Of a DNA stretch of 17,246 nucleotides, positions 1 to 8,773 are shown in pieces (position 1 is the stretch's first letter; every line of letters begins with the position of its first letter). Under the pieces are notes generated by a model. That model worked only from the letters and a program-made list of their open reading frames with translations. It searched no databases and was not told the DNA's origin. The position numbers were made by a program, and so were the translations under genes. Source of the stretch: GCA-2862545 sp047609825 (GTDB lineage Bacteria > Myxococcota_A > UBA796 > GCA-2862545); NCBI GenBank assembly GCA_047609825.1, contig JBLFXJ010000158.1, positions 1 to 17,246 on the forward strand, in the 5' to 3' direction.

Positions 1-1055
<1,055 letters not shown>

Positions 1056-1061
1056 GTGTGC

Positions 1062-1067
1062 CCTCCT
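1062..1067 (-). promoter_or_regulatory. Ribosome binding site of rtcB
   Basis: On the minus strand AGGAGG lies six bases before the rtcB ATG, a consensus Shine-Dalgarno at ideal spacing. It fixes the start and fits inside the very short (~15 nt) leader expected from the sigma-54 promoter. Confidence 0.8.
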
Positions 1068-1079
1068 GACCCGAACCTC

Positions 1080-1095
1080 TGCACGGGGTGTGCCG
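1080..1095 (-). promoter_or_regulatory. Sigma-54 (-24/-12) promoter of rtcB
   Basis: On the minus strand the sequence is CGGCACACCCCGTGCA. Against the consensus TGGCACG-N4-TTGCA, the invariant GG and GC are present with exactly 10 bases between them, and most of the -24 block matches. The start site would fall near 1069-1070, giving a ~15 nt leader that contains the AGGAGG. In Enterobacteria rtcBA is transcribed by sigma-54 RNA polymerase activated by RtcR, and RtcR is encoded in this window, so a sigma-54 site is expected here. Confidence 0.72.
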
Positions 1096-1131
1096 GGTGA
1101 TTGCGCGCGTTCGTTTGTCACGCTGCCGTGA

Positions 1132-1165
1132 AGTTCGCGCATTTTCGCGTGGTTGAGCGCGAACT
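1132..1165. promoter_or_regulatory. Inverted repeat, candidate RtcR upstream activating site
   Basis: AGTTCGCGC (1132-1140) and GCGCGAACT (1157-1165) are a perfect 9-bp inverted repeat with a 16-bp spacer. It lies about 60-95 bp upstream of the predicted rtcB start site, a usual place for an enhancer-binding protein. A smaller dyad, TCACG-N4-CGTGA, lies between it and the promoter at 1118-1131. Assignment to RtcR is inference from position and gene context. Confidence 0.5.
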
Positions 1166-1182
1166 GGCGCGCCTTTCCGGGG

Positions 1183-1213
1183 TTGCTGCGACGCGGGACC
1201 GACATGGTATGGT
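1183..1213 (+). promoter_or_regulatory. Weak sigma-70-like promoter for the secreted protein gene
   Basis: TTGCTG (1183-1188) and TATGGT (1208-1213) resemble -35 and -10 boxes, but the spacer is 19 bp, longer than ideal. The -10 ends 30 bp before the ATG at 1244, and a GGAGAG ribosome site lies between them (about 1232-1237). Tentative. Confidence 0.25.
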
Positions 1214-1243
1214 GAACGGCGCTCACACCCCGGAGAGAGAGAG

Positions 1244-2581
1244 ATGTTCGCACGCTTCGTCGCCCTGGCGTTCCTGGCCGCGCCGGCCCCAGCGCTGGCC
1301 CAGTATGTCCGCTCCTACGATTTCAGTAGCGGTTTTCTGCCCGAAGAGCAGGGCTGGGGCGCCGAATACGGCTACGATGACTGGACCCGCGGCAGCAGCC
1401 CCACCCCGCCGACGTTCGAGGAAGGGGGCATGCGGTCCGACACCATGGGGCTGCCCCTGTCCGGCACCGGGCACCAGTGGTGGCTCGAATACGTGCCGTA
1501 CGACCCGTGGCCGCCGTGCGTCATGATCGACAAGGAGGCATGGTGGGAGCCCGGCGAGTTCTACACCGGGACGGGCGCGTACATGGAGTTCGAGATCAAG
1601 GTGATCGAGAGCACCTACCAGAGCGACGGATGGTACGTGCGAACGGGCTGGAATGGCTGGTTCGGCGACTACTGGCAGACCTTCACCATCGGCATCACCG
1701 ACACCGGCTACCTGATCGGCAATGAGCTCGGCCTCACCGTCGACACGGACACCGGCGGCATCCGCCCGTTCGACAACAGTGAGTTCCACGTGTACCGTCT
1801 GGTGGCGGACGACGCGGGCGCCCACCTGTACATCGACGGCCAGTACATGGAGACCGTGCCCTACGGCGCGGAGCTCGGCGAAGACTATGGTTACGCCTAC
1901 GCCGTGTTCGGCGACGCGCAGGGCTGGCTCGACGGCGTGAACTCCGACACGATCATCCGGAGCTTCGAGTACGGGTGCTACCCCGACAACCTCGCTCCTC
2001 TTGCGCTCGATGATGTTGCGTCGGGCGCAGGCGCGCAGGTGATCCCGGTACTGATCAATGACACCGACCCCGACGGCGACCCGCTGAACATCGCGAGCAC
2101 GACCGACCCCGGGTACGGCACGCTCACGATCGACAACGTGGCGGGCACCATCACCTACACCCCCGACCTGGGCTTCCTCGGGGTGGACACCTTCACCTAC
2201 ACCATCGTCGACGGGATGGGCGGGTCCGACACCGCCGAGGTCGTCGTGGAGGTGGGCGAGGAGCTGTTCGTGCTCGATCTGGTGGGCAGCTGCCCGGGCT
2301 GGGTCGACGTGAACGTCAGCGGATTGGCGCCAGGCGAGCAGTTCGCCATCGTGCGTTCCGACGACTTCGGCGACTTCGCGATCCCAGCGGGCGCGTGCGC
2401 GGGCACGCCCACGGGGCTGGCGTCTCCGGCCAAGTGGGTCGGGCGACTGGCGTTCTGGGCCGACCCCTTCGGCACCTTCGGAGCGGCCACGCTGATCAAC
2501 GGCGACCGGTGTGATGATGTGTGGCGGGCGGTGTCCCTGGACAGCTGTGCGGTGTCCAACCTGGAGCAGGCCGACCTATGA
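1244..2581 (+). CDS. Secreted LamG-like / Ig-like repeat protein
   Basis: A 445-residue exported protein of unknown function. Residues 1-19 are a Sec signal peptide with an ALA|Q cleavage site. Residues ~20-245 are rich in Trp, Tyr and Gly and contain a stretch like FHVYRLVADDAGAHLYIDGQ, which resembles the strand pattern of LamG/concanavalin-like jelly-roll domains. Residues ~248-338 are a bacterial Ig/cadherin-like module (NDTDPDGDPL, then GYGTLTIDN, then TITYTPDLGFLGVDTFTYTI), of the Big_9 or VCBS type. The last ~105 residues form a separate four-cysteine module (SCPGW, GACAG, DRCDD, DSCAV) that I do not recognise. The start has a GGAGAG ribosome site. It reads away from rtcB and converges on the SUMF1 gene. 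Surface adhesion or carbohydrate binding is possible but unproven. Confidence 0.85.
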   Translation: MFARFVALAFLAAPAPALAQYVRSYDFSSGFLPEEQGWGAEYGYDDWTRGSSPTPPTFEEGGMRSDTMGLPLSGTGHQWWLEYVPYDPWPPCVMIDKEAWWEPGEFYTGTGAYMEFEIKVIESTYQSDGWYVRTGWNGWFGDYWQTFTIGITDTGYLIGNELGLTVDTDTGGIRPFDNSEFHVYRLVADDAGAHLYIDGQYMETVPYGAELGEDYGYAYAVFGDAQGWLDGVNSDTIIRSFEYGCYPDNLAPLALDDVASGAGAQVIPVLINDTDPDGDPLNIASTTDPGYGTLTIDNVAGTITYTPDLGFLGVDTFTYTIVDGMGGSDTAEVVVEVGEELFVLDLVGSCPGWVDVNVSGLAPGEQFAIVRSDDFGDFAIPAGACAGTPTGLASPAKWVGRLAFWADPFGTFGAATLINGDRCDDVWRAVSLDSCAVSNLEQADL

Positions 2582-2588
2582 TCCCTTC

Positions 2589-2618
2589 GCTGCGCCCGCG
2601 CTCTACTGCGCGGGCAGC
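2589..2618. terminator. GC-rich hairpin between convergent genes
   Basis: GCTG and CCCGCG on the left (2589-2592 and 2595-2600, with a 2-nt bulge) pair with CGCGGG and CAGC on the right (2609-2618) around an 8-nt loop. The hairpin straddles the two stop codons, so it could end transcription from both sides. There is no clear T-run on either side, so it is not a textbook intrinsic terminator. Confidence 0.4.
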
Positions 2619-3601
2619 AGCGGCGTGGGGCGGGGATCGAGCGCCAGGCGCAGCCCCAGGTCCTCCGCGGCGTGGGTTCGGCGGGCTCGCTGACGGTTGG
2701 CCACCCGCGCCCACTGGGAGCTGGTTCGCCAGCTGCCACCGCGTACTGCGCGGAGTGTGCCGCGCTCGGTGGGCTGAGGGTCGTCGGTGAGCTCCGACGG
2801 CCAGCCGCCGTAGCCGTCGTAGCACCACTCGCGCACGTTTCCGAGCAGGTCCGCGATGCCGAACGGGTGGTGGGTGGCCAGGGCGCCCACCGGCGCCGTG
2901 CCCGCGAATCCGTCGGTGCAGGGCACGTCCGCTTCCCAGCCGAGCACGGTCGCCGCGGCGCCGTCGCGCAGGTTCTCCACCCCGCAGAGGTACTGCGGTT
3001 CGCCCACCACGCCCCACGGGTATGCGCCCGCAGCGCGCGCGGTCAGCTCCCACTCCACCTCGGTCGGCAGGCGGAATCCCGGCCGCAGCTCCTGCGCGCT
3101 GGGCACCACCGGGCCGCCCTTCTCACAGCGGTCGGAGATGTAGTAGGCCGGTTGCCGCCTCGCGACGCGAGAGGCGGCGTTGGCGAACCGCACGGCATCG
3201 CACCACGTGATGCCCTGCACCGGATGCTGGTCGCCGGTGAGGTTCGCATCGTTCCACGCCGCATGCCACGGAGCCTGCGGCAACCTGGGGTCGGGCTCCG
3301 GATCGCTCGAGACCACCTCGGCCCACTGCGCCTGTGTCACCTCGGTCTCCCCGATCCACCACCCACGCGACATGCGCACTACGACGAACGGCTCGTCCCG
3401 CTCGTGGCTGCCCTCCAGGTCGCCCGAGCCGAGGGTTCCGGCGCGTGGGCCAACGAACCGCAGCGCATACCCGAACACCATCTCTTGCCGGGTTCCATCG
3501 GCGAGCACGCAGTCATCGGTCGTGGGATGGGGAACCCTGCCTTCGGGGCAAGCGGCGAGCGCGGAGGCAGACAGCATGGCGACGAGCAGGATCATGGGCA
3601 C
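2603..3601 (-). CDS. SUMF1/FGE-sulfatase-domain lipoprotein
   Basis: A protein of 332 residues from GTG at 3599-3601, or 330 from ATG at 3593-3595. A short hydrophobic signal ends in the lipobox LAAC (Cys18), so it is probably a lipoprotein. Residues ~45-325 form a formylglycine-generating-enzyme (SUMF1) fold: GETEVTQAQWAEVV, HPVQGITWCDAVRFAN, GFRLPTEVEWE, FGIADLLGNVREWCYDG and RAVRGGSW are its usual landmarks. True FGEs carry a copper-binding Cys pair just after RGGSW. Here that stretch is RTSSQWARVANR, without cysteine, so sulfatase maturation is unlikely. Related non-catalytic SUMF1 domains often act in binding or in other modifications. The start is unclear: no good ribosome site is visible, and GACACT lies 6 nt before the ATG at 3595. 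It is divergent from rtcR by 52 bp. Confidence 0.88.
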   Translation of the reverse strand: MPMILLVAMLSASALAACPEGRVPHPTTDDCVLADGTRQEMVFGYALRFVGPRAGTLGSGDLEGSHERDEPFVVVRMSRGWWIGETEVTQAQWAEVVSSDPEPDPRLPQAPWHAAWNDANLTGDQHPVQGITWCDAVRFANAASRVARRQPAYYISDRCEKGGPVVPSAQELRPGFRLPTEVEWELTARAAGAYPWGVVGEPQYLCGVENLRDGAAATVLGWEADVPCTDGFAGTAPVGALATHHPFGIADLLGNVREWCYDGYGGWPSELTDDPQPTERGTLRAVRGGSWRTSSQWARVANRQRARRTHAAEDLGLRLALDPRPTPLLPAQ

Positions 3602-3653
3602 AGTGTCACCGGTCGGTAGCGGGTGGCGCTACCTTGGGTGCGACGGAGGGTGG

Positions 3654-5235
3654 ATGCGCACGGTCGTGATCGGGCTGCTCGGGACGACACTGGACATGGG
3701 CGCCGGGCCCAAGCGCTGGAATCGGTGGCGCCCGACCGTGTCGCTGTTTCAGCACGACGACCTTCAGATCGATCGGCTGGACCTCATCGTGCCGGATGCG
3801 CGTCGGTCGCGTACCGTCGAGTCGGACATCACGACGCTGTCGCCGCACACGGAGGTGCGGCTGCACGAGCTTCCGTTCGACGATCCGTGGGACTTCGACG
3901 AGGTGTACGCCGGGCTGCATGCGTTCGCGCGTGGCTATTCGTTCGACACCGAGGCCGAGCGGTACCTGATGCACATCACCACAGGCACCCATGTGGCGCA
4001 GATCTGCCTGTTCCTTCTCACCGAGGCCCGGTTTCTGCCCGGGAAGCTGCTCCAGAGCAGCCCTCGGTCTCGGGCGGGGGACGCTGACGGACCCGGCTAC
4101 GACACCATCGACCTGGACCTGGCCCGATACGACCGGATTGCCCAGCGATTCGACACCGAGGCCCGCGAGGCATCCGCGTTTCTCAAGGCCGGCATCGAGA
4201 CACAAAACGATGCCTTCAACCGATTGATTGACCGGATCGAGCAGGTCGCGGGGGCGTCGCGGGCTCCCATCCTGCTCACCGGCCCGACCGGGGCCGGCAA
4301 GTCGCGGTTGGCGGTCCGGATCTACGAGCTGAAGAAGGCGCGTCGGCAGCTCGCTGGGCGCCTGGTGGAGGTGAACTGCGCCACCCTGCGCGGCGATGGC
4401 GCGATGTCGGCCTTGTTCGGCCACCGACGGGGCGCGTTCACCGGTGCGGTCACCGACCGCGCCGGGCTGTTGCGCGAGGCGGACGGCGGTCTGCTGTTCC
4501 TCGACGAGATCGCAGAGCTCGGCCTGGACGAGCAAGCCATGCTGCTCCGTGCGATCGAGGAGAAGCGGTTCCTGCCCATGGGCAGCGAGCGTGAAGTCCG
4601 GAGCGACTTCCAGCTCATCGCCGGCACGAACCGTGACCTGCGGGAGGCCGTCGCCACCGGGCGGTTCCGGGAAGACCTGTTGGCGCGGCTGGACCTGTGG
4701 ACCTTCAGGCTGCCGGGGCTGGCCGAGCGTCGCGAAGACATCCGACCGAACCTGGACTACGAACTTGAGCAGTTCGCCCGCGAGAACAGCCGTCGGGTGT
4801 CGTTCAACGCCGAGGCCCGAGCCCGATTCCTCGCGTTCGCGGAGGCTCCATCCGCCCCGTGGCGGGCGAACTTCCGCGATCTGAACGCGGCGGTCGTGCG
4901 CATGTCCACCTTGGCCCCTGGCGGACGGATCGGGGTGGAGGATGTGGAGGAGGAGATGGCCCGGCTCCGGTACGCCTGGCAGCGACCCGGGAGCACGAGT
5001 GGGGGGTTCCAGGTGGAGCGCGTGCTCGGTGAGCGTGCGGCCGAGCTCGACCGGTTCGACCGCGTGCAGCTCGAGGATGTGCTCGCGGTGATTCAGAGCG
5101 CCCCGAGCCGCTCCGACGCAGGCCGAGAGCTGTTCGGGGTCAGCCGGCTGTCCCGACGGCGGACCAACGACTCGGACCGGCTCAGGAAGTACCTGCTCAA
5201 GTGGGAGCTCGACTACGACACCGTGCGGGCGATGC

Positions 5236-5246
<11 letters not shown>
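3654..5246 (+). CDS. rtcR: RtcR, CARF-domain sigma-54 activator of RNA repair genes
   Basis: RtcR is the enhancer-binding protein that switches on rtc genes through sigma-54 when damaged RNA ends accumulate. The 530-residue product matches E. coli RtcR (532) along its whole length. N-terminal RtcR/CARF sensor, residues 1-185: IGLLGTTLD at the start, RWNRWRPTVSLF, DPWDFDEVYAGLHAFARGY and the ligand-loop stretch HITTGTHVAQI (107-117). AAA+ domain: Walker A GPTGAGKS (210-217), the sigma-54-contacting GAFTGA loop (260-265), Walker B LLFLDEI (280-286). A short C-terminal DNA-binding segment ends with NDSDRLRKYLLKWEL. ATG 3654 is chosen because GGAGG (3645-3649) precedes it and homology begins there. 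The frame is open further upstream, but that part has no homology. The 3' end overlaps the convergent lipoprotein gene by 11 bp. Confidence 0.97.
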
Positions 5247-6792
<1,546 letters not shown>

Positions 6793-6823
6793 CTGTGTCC
6801 TCCCCGGTCCGAGAGCGTAACCC

Positions 6824-6842
6824 GAATTGGAGTCACGAATTC
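6824..6842. repeat. GAATT...AATTC dyad between divergent genes
   Basis: GAATT (6824-6828) and AATTC (6838-6842) form a 5-bp inverted repeat with 9 bp between. CGAATT also recurs directly at 6823 and 6836. This is the only AT-rich patch in the 80-bp gap between the lipoprotein gene and the SMUG1 gene. It could be an operator or part of a promoter. Tentative. Confidence 0.3.
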
Positions 6843-6872
6843 TGGGGGTTAGCGTCCGCGGCGGGAGGCTCC

Positions 6873-7580
6873 ATGTTGACGACGATCACCGATGACCTCG
6901 TGGCCGACCTGGCCGGCCTGAAGTTCGCGGAGCCGGTTACTCATGTGTACAACCCGCTGGTGTACGCCCGGGCCGCGTGGGACGCATATGTCTCCCGGTA
7001 CGGGGCCGGCCCCCGGGAAGTCCTGTTGCTCGGCATGAACCCCGGCCCGTTCGGGATGGCCCAGGTGGGCGTCCCGTTCGGTGAGATCGCCGCGGTGCGG
7101 GACTGGCTGGGACTGCATGCGGATGTCGGCAAGCCGCCGGTGGAGCATCCGAAGCGCCCGATCCTCGGCTTCTCGTCCACCCGGAGCGAGGTCAGCGGAC
7201 GGCGCTTGTGGGGCTGGGCCAAGGACCAATACGGCACGCCAGAAGCGTTCTTCGAGCGGTTCTTCGTCGTGAACTACTGCCCGTTGGTGTTCATGGAGGC
7301 GTCGGGCCGCAACCGCGTGCCGGAGAAGCTGCCGAGGGCGGAACGGGAGGCCGTGTACGCAGCCTGTGACCGGGCGCTCGTGCGCAGCGTGGACGCCTTC
7401 TCGCCGAAGTTCGTCATTGGAATCGGCAAGTTCGCGGCGAAGAAGGCGGCTAAGGTTCTTGCGGGGCGCGAGGTTACGATCGCCAGCGTGCCCCATCCGA
7501 GCCCTGCGAGTCCGCTCGCGAACCGGGGCTGGGCACCGTTGATGGACCAGGGACTGAGCGACGCCGGCGTGATCGTGTGA
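6873..7580 (+). CDS. smug1: SMUG1-family uracil-DNA glycosylase
   Basis: It removes uracil and oxidised pyrimidines from DNA in base-excision repair. The 235-residue product carries the SMUG1 signature GMNPGPFGMAQVGVPFGE (residues 54-71, with the catalytic-site Asn56), FVVNYCPLVF with Asn134 at the uracil-reading position, and VPHPSPASPLAN with His208 in the leucine-loop motif. GMNPG separates SMUG1 from UNG (GQDPY) and from family 4 and 5 enzymes. ATG 6873 is chosen because GGGAGG (6863-6868) precedes it; the frame continues upstream to ~6795 but without homology. SMUG1 is typical of animals and is found in a minority of bacteria. It is divergent from the lipoprotein gene and converges on the next gene with 3 bp between stops. 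Confidence 0.93.
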   Translation: MLTTITDDLVADLAGLKFAEPVTHVYNPLVYARAAWDAYVSRYGAGPREVLLLGMNPGPFGMAQVGVPFGEIAAVRDWLGLHADVGKPPVEHPKRPILGFSSTRSEVSGRRLWGWAKDQYGTPEAFFERFFVVNYCPLVFMEASGRNRVPEKLPRAEREAVYAACDRALVRSVDAFSPKFVIGIGKFAAKKAAKVLAGREVTIASVPHPSPASPLANRGWAPLMDQGLSDAGVIV

Positions 7581-7583
7581 GCG

Positions 7584-8726
7584 TCACCCTGCTGGCTGCC
7601 GGATCAGTCGGCGCACGGTGTACAGCCGCGCCGCGGCGGCGAGCCACCGGGTGATGTGGTCGAGTGCGTCGTCATCGCCGCTCACCTCGCGCTGCAGGCG
7701 AGGGCTGGGCGGACTGGCCGCTCGTGCGCGCAACAACCGCCTGGCGGCGACCTTGTCGAACACGTCGGGGCCGGCCACCACCGCCTGCGCGTCGTGCGGT
7801 CCCCAGGACAGCACCCCGTCGGCGGCGGTGGCGATGGTGATGTTGCCGTCGAGGTCGATGCTCACCGCAGCACGCCCCTCGGGCGGTCCCAGGGCACAGG
7901 TGAGCCGGAGCACGGCATCGCGCAAGCGCTCCGCACGGCTGGCATGGGCGGCGGACTCGTATGCGACCCGGAGCCGGGTCCATCTCGCGGCGAGATCCGC
8001 CGCCAGGTAGCGGGCGAGCGCGCGCCCTGTCTCCGAAGGATCGCCGGGCGACCATGCCGCGATCGTAGCGGCGAGGTGGTCGCCCGGGGGCCGACGGGCG
8101 CCCAGCCAATCCGCTGCTGCGCCGATCAACAGGCGGGGGTCATGCGCGGCCGGGGTCAGGGTGACGATGCACAGCCGGCCGTCGATGATGTCGAAGGGTG
8201 CGGGGTGGTGCGGAGGCGCCCCCAACCCCAGTGCCGCCCATCGCTGGATGTCGTTGAGGGCCTGCGCAATACCGGCGAGCGGCGCCGGCTCTTCCCCGCT
8301 GGCGTCGAGCACGACAGCCAACGCGCCCGCCTCGCGACGCAGACCGGGGATCAGGCCATCGAGCGCCCGTCCCTCTCTGTCGAGGGCCCGCCGCCAGGGC
8401 TCGCTTGCCGCCGCATCCAGAGCACGCACGCGCGCGGGTCTGCCGGATGCGACATCTCGCCCCAGCCAAGTGCTGGTGGCCACGTCCCAGGCCAGGAGCG
8501 TCTCTCGGTGCACGCCGGCGACCACCTGCGGCAGCCCGGCCCCGGCCGCAGCGGCTTGGTGGGCCCGTAGAGTGAGCAGGTGCAACGTGCGATCCCTCGG
8601 ATTTGCACGTGCCGCGGTCTCGAGCTCGGCCACCTGTCGGTGGTCGTCCACCGGTCCGATCGCGGCCTCGACGGAGGCCACGGCCGTGCGGAGTCGATGC
8701 GCAGTCCACAGGTCGGGTGGGTTCAC
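7584..8726 (-). CDS. Uncharacterised protein, possible pseudokinase
   Basis: A 380-residue soluble protein, Ala/Arg-rich, with no signal peptide or clear membrane segment; I do not recognise a family by motif. The order of hydrophobic blocks from ~80 to ~225 resembles a protein-kinase fold without catalytic residues: WLGRDVASGRPARVRAL (87-103) like strands beta2-beta3, an EGRALDGL helix, a GALAVVLDASGEEPAPLAG hinge-like stretch (134-152), then HHPAPFDIIDGRLCIVTLTP (173-192) where HRDxKPxN and DFG would lie. A second block at ~285-320 (AVSIDLDGNITIAT) looks like a small beta-rich domain. The kinase reading is inference. GTG 8724-8726 is the start; no Shine-Dalgarno is visible, and TAGTAT lies 6 nt upstream, which suggests a leaderless message. 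It is divergent from an FHA-domain regulator by 47 bp. Confidence 0.75.
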   Translation of the reverse strand: MNPPDLWTAHRLRTAVASVEAAIGPVDDHRQVAELETAARANPRDRTLHLLTLRAHQAAAAGAGLPQVVAGVHRETLLAWDVATSTWLGRDVASGRPARVRALDAAASEPWRRALDREGRALDGLIPGLRREAGALAVVLDASGEEPAPLAGIAQALNDIQRWAALGLGAPPHHPAPFDIIDGRLCIVTLTPAAHDPRLLIGAAADWLGARRPPGDHLAATIAAWSPGDPSETGRALARYLAADLAARWTRLRVAYESAAHASRAERLRDAVLRLTCALGPPEGRAAVSIDLDGNITIATAADGVLSWGPHDAQAVVAGPDVFDKVAARRLLRARAASPPSPRLQREVSGDDDALDHITRWLAAAARLYTVRRLIRQPAG

Positions 8727-8731
8727 AGCCC

Positions 8732-8738
8732 TATACTA
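8732..8738. promoter_or_regulatory. Overlapping divergent -10 elements
   Basis: The same bases read TATACT on the plus strand (8732-8737, one mismatch to TATAAT) and TAGTAT on the minus strand (8738-8733). The plus reading would serve the FHA regulator with a ~30 nt leader. The minus reading would place the start site at the GTG of the opposing gene. No good -35 box was found for either direction. Confidence 0.45.
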
Positions 8739-8773
8739 CCCGTGCTCGCGTGCTAGGGGTGAGCGAGAGGGGC

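Noticed and set aside
2672..3619. A 315-codon plus-strand frame opposite the SUMF1 gene
   Set aside because: It is a shadow: the SUMF1 motifs on the other strand are unmistakable and this translation is His/Arg/Val-rich noise.
3180..3653. N-terminal extension of RtcR by 158 residues
   Set aside because: It overlaps the SUMF1 gene antisense, has no homology, and the RtcR match starts exactly at ATG 3654 after a good ribosome site.
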